The notes under the pieces were generated by a model that was given only the letters and a program-made list of their open reading frames with translations, ran no database searches and was not told the origin of the DNA. Source: Takakia lepidozioides (lineage: Eukaryota > Streptophyta > Takakiopsida > Takakiales > Takakiaceae). From it: a stretch of 64,000 nt of DNA. The stretch is from positions 8,370,001 to 8,434,000 of the forward strand of contig CM060733.1 of the NCBI GenBank assembly GCA_030704615.1, given 5' to 3'. Shown in pieces: positions 31,201 through 41,599 of this stretch (positions are counted from its first letter, which is position 1; each line of letters opens with the position of its first letter). The position numbers and the translations under genes were made by a program.

Positions 31201-31710
31201 TACTTCCAGTGGAATTCCTGTTACCTACCATGAGAACGGAGTGGGGAAAGAGAATGGAATTGCAAGATTCCATTAAGGTCAGGAAACATGAATTATACCA
31301 TGTGGAAGAAGTACGTGCTGATGCAGCTGATAATATGACCAGAATTCAGATGAAGAGAAAGGAACAGTTTGATGAAGGCAAGTTAAAACTTTTAAGACGG
31401 GAGATTTGGTTCTATGGTTGCAGAAAAAGGAAAGATTAAAGCTTCTAAGCTTAAATCACCATGGAAAGGACCTTATGTCATACAAAAGATGTATGATAAC
31501 AACACCGCCATGTTACAAACCATTAACAAAGAAATGCTGGGAAGAGTCAATGCCAATAAGTTGAAGGGGTACAGTGGTATCCATGACAAACCATTGCAGC
31601 ATGATTTGCATGTTGAAACGCAAGAGCAGTCACGGGCTGCACCAGTGTTACGAACGGAGTATGGAGCACTTGTCGCTAGGCCGAGCATATATGACCAGGG
31701 CGGGCAAAAC
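28283..31710 (+). pseudogene. Pol (RT, RNase H, integrase) with frameshifts
   Basis: It starts after the gag-protease stop (LLLGRPWLKQARVFHDW near 28350). The reverse transcriptase (from about 29018) has SPIVIVPKKNGKLRVCV, FMDGFSGYNQ and the catalytic VFLDDFS near 29450. A frameshift near 29510 leads to RNase H (HCDASGEALGAVLAQ, STTEREALAMIYAVKKFRHY, VDHQALIYLV). The integrase zinc region lies at about 30535-30660. The DDE core has WGLDFVGPI (about 30740), ISDQGSHF (about 30930) and GNGQAEATNK (about 31025). A last frameshift in a run of A near 31430 separates the C-terminal SPWKGPYVIQKMYDN tail. Start-up breaks also lie near 28290 and 29015. All catalytic residues I looked for are present. 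Confidence 0.85.
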
Positions 31711-31717
31711 AAGCGTG

Positions 31718-31965
31718 ACACAGCCTATCACAGCCCATCAAGGCGAAACACAGCCTATCACAGCCCATCACAACGTGACACAGCCTATCACAGCCCATCA
31801 CGACGTGACACAGCCTATCACAGCCCAGCACGGCGCAACACAGCCTATCACAACCTACCACAGCGTGTCACAGCCTATCACAGCTTACCACAGTGCATCA
31901 CAGCCTATCACAGCGTACCACAGTATGACACAGCCTGTCACAGCTCAACACAGCCTACTAGGGTT
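31718..31965 (+). repeat. Minisatellite after integrase, ~30-bp unit
   Basis: About eight units of CACAGCCTATCACAGCCCAT plus a 10-base variable part (CACGACGTGA, CAAGGCGAAA and so on). The CACAGCC word is also the heart of the LTR minisatellite of the same element. Confidence 0.85.
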
Positions 31966-32228
31966 ACACGATCCATAGAATCAGTGACAGGTGGACGCAT
32001 AATAACTTCAGGAAAATGGCTGACGGAAGAAAAGACGGAAACCAGTTTAAAAATAGACACGTGGAAGTCAGGGCGCGACACACAGCTGAGAAGGAAGTGC
32101 AAGAACAGGTGTCATAAAGAAAGAGGACAAGAACGGCCGTCAAAAGGGATGAAAGGCGGGCCCATTAATGAATACGGAAAAGGGGAACGGAACGAACGGC
32201 AAGTACAGAAAAGCGAAATTCTTGTCAC

Positions 32229-33884
32229 ATGTGTGATCCTAGTGGACTATCCAGCAGGGAAAGTCCACTAAAGAAAATGAAATCTAAAATCCAGTCACAG
32301 CGGTTACAGCCAATAGAAAGCCAGAGAAAGGATCAAGAAATTGGAGGGAAATTAAGCGCAAGAGGCGGCGTCGTTCTGAGTAACGGGCGTCTCGACGGGA
32401 CAGACCATCAATGCTATAGCTTGGAAACTATGGAGGAACTAACAGACTATACGCTCGCAATATTACTTACGCAGTGGCATAGACACGAAAGAACAGAGCG
32501 GAGCTTTTCTCTTGAGCGATGCTTGCAAGCCCCGCAGGCTTACAAGAAATTACCCATAGCTTTTTGTGGCAACCATACGTTTATGCTTTGTGCACTACAG
32601 GCATTTCTTCAGTTGTTACAGCCAAAACATTTCTGTGGGTCTAAAATGAAGAGAGTGAGAGGAATGGAGGAAATCAGGGTGAAGAGCACCACAATTCTGC
32701 AGAAACAAACGATTGCTACCCCACAGGCGATACAGATACTGAAGGAGCTGAGATTGCAAGGATTGCAAAGCATAGATTGGACATTGCACCATAGACAGTA
32801 CATGTTACAATTCTTGCAGAACTTTGAGCCAAGGACAGGAACAACAACGGTGAAGGGAGTTGAATTAGTAATTACTCCCCTATACCTCCAGCAATTGTTT
32901 CGATTGCCAGCAGGTCAGGTGCATGTGGAGGAACACAGGGCAAGACTGCAAATAGGGGACTTATTCCAAGAAGGGAGTTTCTTTAAAACTCAGGGTTATG
33001 CTTGTACCAAGGCCGTGTACCCAGGGCTAAAGGAGGTAGGCCAGGTATTGAACGTTCTGATTGCCATGAAACAGAACCAACAGTATTTGAGCAGATCCTT
33101 CACGGAGGAAATACTCAAAGCCCTGAAAGGACAAGAGGTAGAATGGGCGGACATAATGTACAACGCACTGGTGGAGGAGATGAAAAGATTACAAGGTACT
33201 ACCGCAAAGTCTCCTATCATAGTGTCTGGCCCAATCATTGCTCAAATAATTCTTGATTCTGGCATACTTGATGCGCAAGAAAGAAAGGAGATGGGAGTGT
33301 TTGAGCCAGAAACCACTGAAGAGCAAGGCTCTTCACACAGTGAGGGTGGACTAGCAGGGCAACCCGAGACTAAGAGGCAGAGACGGGGAAAGACTGTAGT
33401 GGCGGATCCACTGGCTTCACGGATTCCGCATGATAATGTTTCCCAAGCTCATGTGCAGGAAGGGGCACAGCAGCACAGAGAACTGCTATTACTGGAAGCA
33501 GGACCTTCAGAGAGGGAGGAGGAAGTTACTTCAGTATCACAACCATCACAGCCAGCTGATCGGCTTGTCACAAGGTTACAAGTTGTCCATGCAGCTCAAC
33601 CAGAAATAATTGATTTGGAAAAAGAAGGGTTAGATATTCCAACTACAGAACAGATAGTGGCAGAAATTGAGAAGGGGGACCTTCTCTATGAATATTCTGG
33701 TCTGGTCAAGGAGACAGAGATTCCAGAGGTGCAACAGTTGCCCAAGGGAAATCCTGAGGTGCATATAATACACACACCTGTGTCGGAGGTACCACAGGTA
33801 GAATGTCAAGACACTGCAGCACCGGTGATGATGAAGTGGTTCAGGAAGAAAATCCGGTGGGACAATGGCCTGAGTGGTTCGTGA
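32229..33884 (+). CDS. Ty3-element extra ORF after integrase
   Basis: A 551-codon frame from the ATG at 32229. The N-terminal third is basic. The middle has LETMEELTDYTLAILLTQW, TTVKGVELVITPLYLQQLF and a helical region up to about residue 370. The rest is acidic and Gln/Glu-rich. The middle resembles, in general pattern only, the plant mobile domain-like ORFs found in some Tat/Athila elements. I cannot assign it. It is not an obvious envelope protein, as I see no signal peptide or transmembrane helix. It was probably the start of one long 3' ORF whose rest is now broken (33803-36192). Confidence 0.55.
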   Translation: MCDPSGLSSRESPLKKMKSKIQSQRLQPIESQRKDQEIGGKLSARGGVVLSNGRLDGTDHQCYSLETMEELTDYTLAILLTQWHRHERTERSFSLERCLQAPQAYKKLPIAFCGNHTFMLCALQAFLQLLQPKHFCGSKMKRVRGMEEIRVKSTTILQKQTIATPQAIQILKELRLQGLQSIDWTLHHRQYMLQFLQNFEPRTGTTTVKGVELVITPLYLQQLFRLPAGQVHVEEHRARLQIGDLFQEGSFFKTQGYACTKAVYPGLKEVGQVLNVLIAMKQNQQYLSRSFTEEILKALKGQEVEWADIMYNALVEEMKRLQGTTAKSPIIVSGPIIAQIILDSGILDAQERKEMGVFEPETTEEQGSSHSEGGLAGQPETKRQRRGKTVVADPLASRIPHDNVSQAHVQEGAQQHRELLLLEAGPSEREEEVTSVSQPSQPADRLVTRLQVVHAAQPEIIDLEKEGLDIPTTEQIVAEIEKGDLLYEYSGLVKETEIPEVQQLPKGNPEVHIIHTPVSEVPQVECQDTAAPVMMKWFRKKIRWDNGLSGS

Positions 33885-36192
33885 GACATCACACGGTTGA
33901 GGATCAGGAGGAACAGCAGCAACCTCACCATGATGACCCTCAACAGGCAATGCTGATGAGTTCCATAGGCAGGACACTTAATTTGTTGGGGACTTATGTC
34001 AAATCCCATGTTCCAACTACCCAATTGACAGCCTTGAGAGAGGAACTCAGGAAGGAGTTTGAGGCTCGACTAGCCACTGAGTGTGCAAACAAGGTCGATG
34101 AGGAGGTCACTCTCAAGATGCAGCAGGACTTGGAAATACAGAAGCGGCTTTGCAATTGGCCAAGGAACAATTGATTGAGGCAGGCCTCGCGCAAGACCAG
34201 TTGCACGAAGCACATAAGCAACAGCTATACCAAATGCAGGTGAAGCATGAAAGCAAGTTGCAAGAAGTGAATGCACTACATACGGAGTTGCAGACAGTGC
34301 ATGACAGGATGGCCATACAATGTGCTACACTCACAACTATGCTTGACCAATCTACAATAGAAATAAACAGTCAAGCGGAAAAATGTATGAAGGCAGAAGC
34401 AGAGAATGTTGAGCAAATGAAACTCATTGTCGATATGAAGAATACAATCTGTCGCAATGAGGATACTTTCAAGCAATACAGGCAGGTTGAAGCTGACCAA
34501 GAGAGGCACATCCTGGAGTTGCAACAAACGGTCATGGCCAATAGAAATGAAATCTCGGTCAATAACAAGGCTTGGAAGGAAGCCAATAATCTACTTGCTG
34601 CCTATGCGAATTTGGTTGAACCTCATGCGAAGCGCATGGAGGCTTTACAACAGCAGTTAGATGTGTACAAACTAAAGAGAGGAGCACACTCTCAGAGGAA
34701 CCACAAGCAACTTGGTGGATAACCACCTTATGCAGGTCTGGTTAGCACAAGGGCCAGTGGAGGGCAAAGCACCACGAAAGCTCACCCAAAGCGAGATGAA
34801 TGAGCTCAGACTGCAAGTGCAGAACATTGCCACAACTACTATAGACAATGTCTATAGTAGGATAGCAGAGTTACAGGAGGATGTAGACGGACTGCAGACT
34901 CAAGTGGAGGACCTCACTTCAAATATCGACAAGAGAGTCTATATACCTGAGGAACAGCTAATGGCTTCTTATTTACAAGCCAGAACTTTGGCTTTTCAGT
35001 CTTCTTCACAGGAGGTGCAGGAGATGCCAATGATACAAGAGCCAGTGCCACCAACACCACAACAAGTCACTGTGCCAGTAGCTGACCTGTTGTTACTACA
35101 ACCACACCACAGCCACCACAGCCTGAGGTATGGGGCAATGCTGCTTTTAACCCACCTAAAACTCCAGCTGCAAGGGAGTACAGTAGGGCTATGATTATGC
35201 CCTTCAACCAAATTCCCATCATGTTGGATTTGGCTTGGAAAGAATTTAGTCCTCCGCAGTCATTCGCACATTACTACCAAATCATGCGTATTTGCTGCCA
35301 GTGGCAACTAGGACTAAAGTTCTTCCGAACAATCGACATATTGAGGATCATCACTTTGCACAGTACTGGCATGAGGCAGGTACCATGTTGAGGGAATTAA
35401 TTGCCTTCCAAGTTGTACATGGATTCATTTATACCAAGACCAAGGAGGTAGCAAGTATTGTCATGGGATGTGGGTTATACTACGCTGCTTGTTTTCTGGT
35501 ACGTTATCACATTGAGCAGCAAAAGATGCAAGCGCGCTTTCTGAGTTATTCCAGTGGGGATCATTGGGTCTTACCTTCAGTGCCACCTCATATGTACCTA
35601 TATGAGGCAAAAGTTATGATGCAAAAGGATTCTCAAATTCGTTCATGGTTTCAAGCGGCTGGAACAATTTGTCAACACAGAAATTCGGCATTGATGATAT
35701 TTTCTATAAGGGACATGTGGCATGGAAATACTTGCAAGTCACAAGTCATTGGTACCCCACTCACCTGGACAGACAAGGAGCTCAGTGTCTTCACCAATTT
35801 TGCAGTTCAGCGTTTATACCAAGTTTTAAAATATAAACTTCCAGACATGGTAGGACAACATTGTATGCCCCAGAGGATTCCACCAAAAGTTCGACAATAA
35901 AACACCTGAGAGGCGATGAGGATTCTGATACAACTGTTTCTTCGCGGATTCTTTTGACATGGGAGAAGACTATGCAATTCAGATGGCAGAAAAGAAGCGA
36001 CGGGGGTCTCCTATGCCTGAAAGATTACCTCGATATCAGCCTCCAGAGGGCCTCACTTATCCAGGTAGTGTTCAAAATCTCCGTCAACCAGTGACAGACC
36101 TCGGGCTCGTACACACAGTCCACCACGAAACTCTCAACGTCAGAAATGTGCTCACTCACAAAGGTTTTCTAATCGCAATCAGTAAACCGTGA
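33803..36192 (+). pseudogene. Remainder of the 3' extra ORF, five frames
   Basis: The coding signal moves between frames at about 33860, 34160, 34715, 35200-35290 and 35950, which is the pattern of one long ORF with small indels. The piece at 34150-34722 is strongly coiled-coil (Glu, Gln and Lys with leucine spacing, for example HEAHKQQLYQMQVKHESKL). The piece at 34712-35194 has a second coiled coil (RIAELQEDVDGLQTQVEDL). The last, 35959-36192, is basic and Pro-rich. Together with the 32229 ORF this gives about 1300 codons downstream of integrase. Function unknown. Confidence 0.5.
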
Positions 36193-36198
36193 GGACAC

Positions 36199-36222
36199 GG
36201 CTTTTGAGAGGGGAAGGGGTAA
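36199..36222 (+). other. Polypurine tract before the 3' LTR
   Basis: GAGAGGGGAAGGGGTAA immediately precedes the TGTTAG start of the LTR, as expected for the plus-strand primer. Confidence 0.8.
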
Positions 36223-37265
36223 TGTTAGAGGACTGTCTGGGACTTAGACACTTATAAGAGATCTGTGGGGTACCCTTAATTTTTGCACAGACTGAGACCA
36301 ACAGAGCCTTAGGGGTGACAGCAGCGCACTGTAGAAGGGGGTTACACAGTCCGTCACAGTCCAACACAGCCGTCACAGTCGTCACAGCCGACACAGCCAG
36401 ACACAGTCAGCACAGCTCGTCACAGTCAGCACAGCTCGTCACAGCCGACACAGCCATCACAGCCAACACAGCCCGTCACAGCCGACACAGCACACAGCAG
36501 ACACAGTCAGCACAGCTAGTCACAGCCGACACAGCCACACAGCCAGTCACAGCCCGACACAGCCGACACAGTCGCACAGCCAGTCACAGTTTCACACAGC
36601 CAGTCACAGCTTGACACAGCTGTCACGATCATAGGGAACGGAGAGCAGGACAGGGAACGACTGTGGGGAACAATACCTGCAAATGGAACATATTAGTTCA
36701 CGGACAACGGTTAGTGAGGAAACGGTTAGAGCCACGGGTAGGAAATAAAGGGAGAAGCAAGGACTGAGATGAGGGATCAATCTTGGAGGCACTGGAGGGG
36801 AGGATTTCTTGGTCATGGATGAGAGGGGATCGGGCGGAGAGCAAGAACGAAAGCAAGCATAGAGAGCACGGTGAAGGAGAGAGATGATTAGTAAATGCTT
36901 GTTATATGCAAAGCGGTAGTGATATTGTAGAGGAGATTAGAGACACAATGGCTTCGGCCTGATACCTGATAAATCATAATATGATACTTATACGATACAA
37001 TCACACTGTGTAGAGAGATCTGAGTGAAGCTGTGGAATGAATGGATGAGTTGATGAGCAAACTGATACTCAATTATCAATAGTAAGGTAGCTAGCTAACA
37101 TGAATGCGGAAAGGAAAACAAATAGGAAACACCCCCATGATACACTAGCTGTAGGTCATGACTGATTGTTCTGAGCGGGCTGAGTACTTAGAGATTTCCA
37201 ACTCTTCTATCTTGGAGTTTCCGCCTCGGATAGCGAAGGGATGGGTGAGTAAAAGCTGCGCGACA
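36223..37265 (+). mobile_element. 3' LTR of the complete Ty3 element
   Basis: 1043 bp, same limits as the 5' LTR, with scattered substitutions and small indels, including one extra CAGCACAGCTCGTCACAGT unit and compensating deletions. Confidence 0.9.
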
Positions 37266-37799
37266 GGGTTGTCTAAGTTTCGTACTACATTCAGTTTTCG
37301 ATATGAAACAAAATGTTTGGTTCACAACCATCCAGTTCTTTAGGATTCGAAAGTTAAATTTTGGTCAATGGTTTCATAGCACATTGAAGCTATGAAAGCT
37401 ATATTTAGGGTTTGATTGTTGGCTCTTATCTTTGTAGTGTGGATTGCTAATGTCATTCAATATTGGATTATGTAATAGAGCCTTTGATTTCCTGTTGCAT
37501 TCAATTTTGGAGAATTTGAAATTAAAATTTGGTTTCATACCACATTGAGAATATAAACATTGCTAGAAATCGGTCATTTTGCAATAGGCTAAACAACAGA
37601 AAAATGTGTTGTATGTCAGTCCTAGCCAAATCGCCGGAACGATGCATCTGTCGTATCGGATGCGTTCTTTATCTAATTGTAAAATTACACAATGTACTCG
37701 AGTCAATGCAAAAATTGACCAAAAACTTGCCTAATCAGATCTGCCACATCATCATCCACGTCATAATAAAATATTACATTCTCCATGTGATAAATTAAA
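37266..37799. other. AT-rich flank of the Ty3 element
   Basis: No gene or repeat recognised between the 3' LTR and the inverted repeat arm. Confidence 0.5.
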
Positions 37800-38058
37800 G
37801 TTGAATCATGAAAGGTCATTTGCATCAAATAGACTTGTTTTCACATGGTTTTGAACTTGCATAGCTGGCTCCTCCATGTTAGTTTAGAACCACATTCCAA
37901 TTGAAAGTATGGAGGAGGAAAGACAATGATGCTAAAGCCTCTACTGAAGAGATTTAAAAAAAAAAAAATGATGAAGAAGACAAGCGAGGGTTGAAGACTC
38001 ATCATACTTGGATAATTAGGGCATCAAACCAAACCTGATTAAATTAAATTAAACTAAC
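37800..38058 (-). repeat. Inverted repeat flanking the Ty3 element, right arm
   Basis: Reverse-complement match to 22797-23037, with an added poly-A tract at about 37958-37970. Confidence 0.7.
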
Positions 38059-38307
38059 CATGAGTCATGGATGGCATGTGATGAATCATGGATCATGGGG
38101 ATATGGAGCATACAGTTCATGGATGGCAGATGTGGAGCAAAGATGATTGTAGTGGTTCCACATTCTCCCACCAGGAATCAGGGACACAAGGGAGCCCATG
38201 TTCTTACCAGTGTTGGGCGGTTATTTATACTTTTTGCTAACAGGTGGTTGCAGTTACATTGGAACTTAATATTGAAAGAACCTTGTAGGCCAGTTACTTC
38301 AATTTAT

Positions 38308-38372
38308 TGAGGTTTACTATTTCATGAGCCCATGAGCCCATGAGCCCATGAGCCTATGAGCTCATGAGCGGG
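38308..38372 (+). repeat. Terminal repeat of CATGAGCN units, third example
   Basis: GAGGTTTACTATTT then CATGAGCC x4, TATGAGCT, CATGAGCG, GGCATCC. Confidence 0.8.
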
Positions 38373-38471
38373 CATCCGCGAAATTGGAATTTTCGTGCCT
38401 TTATTGACGGTGTTATGTCATCTTACTTCGATAATAGGGTCTGTTTCTCCTGGTCCAGGATGCGGAATGAG

Positions 38472-38490
38472 GTATTTCGGCGCCGTTATT
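38472..38490. repeat. Single GGCGCC palindrome, subterminal
   Basis: GTATTTCGGCGCCGTTATT, at the same distance (about 170 bp) from the terminus as the one at 13968 in the 7.5-kb transposon. Confidence 0.8.
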
Positions 38491-38998
38491 CCACGTCACC
38501 ACTATAAAACATTGTGCAGGACAGGAAAAAAACACAAAATTGTAGCCCTCACAAGCCATTGTGCTGACAAGGTAATATATTTAGGGTCAGACGACAGTTG
38601 AACTTGCAAACCCCATTCAACTCAACATCAAGCCCACATTGACATGACGCTCGAAATAAAAACATCAGGCAACCACAAGTTTTTATTTTGTACAGTGACT
38701 ACTCCGAGCTTCCATCATCAGAAATACCACTGCGGCATAAGAAACCTGTGGAACTACCATATCCTGGAGCCTGTGCCCTCCAATCACCCTCCACAATGAT
38801 CCTTACCGCGCTATGCTGCTACGTTGACATCCACAACACGAACCACCGAGTCGTCGAACCACAGGTCCAGAATTAGGAGTGGTGTGATAGTTGTCCACTG
38901 CGCATTGCCGTTTTCTGGATTAAGATGGCGAACATAAAGATACAAGATATCTATAGAGGTCACGTTCGTGAAAACATGCAGATATTGGAGGCCTCCTA

Positions 38999-40046
38999 TT
39001 GGGACCTCCTCCACAGCATCATGAAATTCGCAAAACATCTAGGACAAACCTGTTCCGATTCTCCCTTAGTGTAACACCCGCTAAAACAAAGAAGCAGAAA
39101 CAGCCTGTTCAGGAAGAGGGTGAGGAAGAGGACTCCGATGGAGACTTTGCAACCAGCCCACCCCCCCAAACGCAGGCTGCCTCCCCTGTGCCCACCGTTG
39201 TCATGAGAGGCACGAGAACTGGCTCGGCAAAAAATGCACTCTTCAACCCCCCAGGGGGGCACCCTTTCGAGCCGGTGGAAATGAAGAGGCCGAAAGTGGC
39301 TCCCGAAACAGTAGTCCAGTGTGTAAATGAGAGTTTCTTGGCGGCTTTGGATGGACGGGCAGCCAAGTTGGCATACATGAAGACCATGGAGGGTCTGAAG
39401 GGCAGAGCACTGAAGAAGGCGACTGCCGAAGAGCCTTCCGACACCCCAGGATTTCAGAATATGGTCTCGTTCTTTGAGAGGGTGTGTGCAGACAAGGATT
39501 GTAGGAGGGGCGGAAATGCCACCGAGTGGTCTTGCAATATGATCATCTTGGATATTCCAGACGGAGAGCCTGTGGAAGGACTGCAAGCTTTGCCATCTTG
39601 GAACAGGTACTCGGAGGACTTTTGGAAGAAATGATTCGGGCTTGCCCGCATGGTGTTGGACGACAGAGGCTGTGTGGTTGTCCTGGCGAGCAGAGGAAAA
39701 AACACTCAGACAGGAATTGCGAAGTGGACCCGCAAGAGCGCCGTCCCGATTCTGAAAAAGAAGTGGACGTGCATCAACACACTGGGCCTTCGGTCGGAAG
39801 GGAAGAAGGTGATTACGACACTGGCACTCGTCCATTCATTTGCTTGGGTGTTTTCAAATGCGGTGCCGCATTCGGTTTCTAATCGTTCCCCCCTGTGTAT
39901 GCAGACGAAGCAGTTCGATGCATACTGCTTTGTGAAGGAGAACTCCACCTTTGCTTTCCGGAAGGAGGGAGGAAAGGTTGACCCGAACTGCGACCCCCTC
40001 GATTACGACGTTCTGTTCAACAACGTTCCCAAGGAACTTCTCCCTC
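38999..40046 (+). pseudogene. Methyltransferase-like gene, copy C, 5' part
   Basis: One frame from about 38999 (or from a CCCTTAG acceptor at 39070) to 40046, broken only by a TGA at 39632-39634. It has a Lys/Glu-rich N-terminus, then CNMIILDIPDGEP, LPSWNRYSEDFW, the stop, and FGLARMVLDDRGCVVVLAS. This matches the motif IV region of PF01555 enzymes (strand ending in DPPY, helix, then a 'vLkpgG' turn and strand), but with DIPD in place of DPPY. Then come KKWTCINTL, ALVHSFAWVFS and DPLDYDVLFNNV, which overlaps the first shared segment of copy A. Motif I should follow but is replaced by an inverted exon. The order motif IV then motif I is the permuted beta class. The changed catalytic tetrad may mean no activity or another substrate. 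Confidence 0.6.
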
Positions 40047-40289
40047 ATCGGCAGGTTGCATGGTCCTTACAACCAAAACCAATACACTTACTATGGTGCA
40101 ACTCACTCGAAGACAGGCATTGCAGGAAGCGGCTTCGGGCGCCCCTGCATCGTACGAATTTCCTGGACTTCCTCCTCCTCCTCTTCCTCCTCCCCTTCCA
40201 TGTCCTCTTCTGCATTTTTGGGATCCTCAGTCGGAGGCAGACGCTGTAGGCCCGCCAAATTGAAATCGTACAATGCCGTATCCCCCATT
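40047..40289 (-). pseudogene. Methyltransferase-like exon, inverted
   Basis: On the minus strand this equals about 18465-18705 of copy B: GDTALYDFNLAGLQRLPP, a Glu-rich run, RPKPLPAMPVF, then the intron start GTGAGT and sequence through AACCTGCCGATGA. It lacks the motif I glycine region. It sits back to back with the 5' part of copy C, so the locus has suffered an inversion or two insertions. The orientation agrees with that expected from the terminal repeat at 38308. Confidence 0.75.
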
Positions 40290-40350
40290 TGACAATGTGT
40301 GCACTATGTATGGGATAAGGAGGCAACATAGTGCGCCCTACTGACCTCAG

Positions 40351-40992
40351 TGCAATGGGATGGTTGAAAGGGTGATCAGATCGCTGAAAATCAGCATCAC
40401 TACCCTAGGAACCAACAACTCTGCTGAGTGGGACAAACATATGTATAAGGCCTTGATGGGATACAGGATGGGGGTACAAGCCACCACCAACTTCTCCCCT
40501 TTTCAGGTTCTGACCGAGAGGTTGCCTAGGTTAGGCATTGACAATGAGTTGAAGCAGTTGTCTGAACCAGTGGAGGATAGTGACTCACCGGAGGCCATGG
40601 CTATGATGATGAGCAAGAAGGTGCAATTCCTTCATGAGCTCAAGCATAAATTGAAATCCAATGTCAAGAAGGGTCAGCAACGCCAAGCACGAGGCTATGA
40701 ACGCATGAAAGAAGCTGGTCATCAGTATGAGGAGCTGCCTGATAATGCTCTGGTGATGATGATTCGACTAGGAAAGCATGGAGCTATGGTAAGTCCATGG
40801 GAGGGGCCGTATTCCTTTCAGGGGTACAAAAATCCAAAGAATTCAAGACCAGCCAGTGAGGCTGAACGCAAATGTTTGTTGAAGGATGGTGCTGGCAAGA
40901 TATGGGTGCACAGCAGGCGAGACATTATACTGTATGTGCAGGATGTGACCAAGGAAGGAGGTACAATGGACAACGGGGACGCTGCTTCTTAA
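40351..40992 (+). pseudogene. Ty3-type integrase C-terminal fragment, other lineage
   Basis: It reads QCNGMVERVIRSLKISIT (the region of the catalytic Glu), WDKHMYKALMGYRMGVQAT, TNFSPFQVLTERLPRL and VSPWEGPYSFQGY, and then runs to a stop at 40990. This is the end of a Ty3-type integrase with its C-terminal domain, clearly not from the element at 23932, whose corresponding part reads WSYRTSYKVTTKYTPFQLV. The catalytic Asp residues and everything upstream are missing. Confidence 0.75.
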
Positions 40993-41599
40993 AAAAGGGA
41001 GACTCACTACACATGTAGTGGGAAGATATGGCCTCTCATGTGTTGCAAATTTTCCTACGTATTGTGACATTGTGTTAATGTAGTACTGAATGATTTTGGT
41101 GCAGCTATGATGATATAGTTAATATCCTTCATCTGCCCTAGTTTCATAACAACATAGGTAGCTCGTGGAGACACGTGCTTCAAAAAGTGGTTTGTGATTA
41201 AGAGCTTCTGCTGCGAATCAGGCAACATCTTCGATACGGCTTGTAAAATCTGTGGAGCAGCTGTGAGTCTTTATGCATAACATTTGTCATGTAGGGAGTC
41301 CATGCAATCTCGTGAGCAGCGTTTGTGATATGGGAATGATGGCAGATCTAGAAACTACAGGAGGCTTTTATGCCTGTCCAGAGTGCTCGATTAGAATAGC
41401 AGAGGATGATCTGCGTTTGAGAGAGAATCTAAGGGCCAATGTAGGATAGAATCGGCTTTATGAAGACAGTCTGTCTGAACTGCCAGAGGGGATGGGATGA
41501 TCATCACCGGAGGGGATGGACAAGGGGATATAAACGGCGGCGAGGCAGGTTGAAGCCAGGGTTTTTTGGGGTGATTGTGAGGCTGTGAGCGATGAAGGT

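Larger units (their letters stand above)
23932..37265 (+). mobile_element. 13.3-kb Ty3/gypsy retrotransposon, nearly complete
   Basis: Two LTRs of 1043 bp each (TGTTAG...CGACA), a primer-binding region right after the first, a purine-rich tract right before the second, and an imperfect 5-bp target duplication (AGGTT at 23927-23931, GGGTT at 37266-37270). Order: extra ORF, gag with three zinc knuckles, protease, reverse transcriptase, RNase H, integrase, then about 4 kb of further coding sequence. The order RT-RH-IN defines Ty3/gypsy, and the extra ORFs and size point to the Tat/Athila/Ogre side. Several frameshifts and stops show that it is not functional. The LTRs differ only by a few substitutions and small indels by eye, so insertion is fairly recent. 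Confidence 0.9.
38308..40290 (+). mobile_element. Truncated second copy of the CATGAGCN transposon
   Basis: The first 180 bp (GAGGTTTACTATTTCATGAGC onward, through GTCTGTTTCTCCTGGTCCAGG to a palindrome at 38472) are an inverted copy of 13960-14145, the right end of the 7.5-kb transposon. A methyltransferase-like gene (copy C) follows, and then an inverted exon of the same gene ending at 40289. No second terminal repeat is seen before the integrase fragment at 40351, so this copy is truncated or rearranged on the right. Confidence 0.65.

Noticed and set aside
39706-39948. Minus-strand ORFs opposite the methyltransferase-like copy C
   Set aside because: They are shadows of the plus-strand frame, which carries the family motifs.
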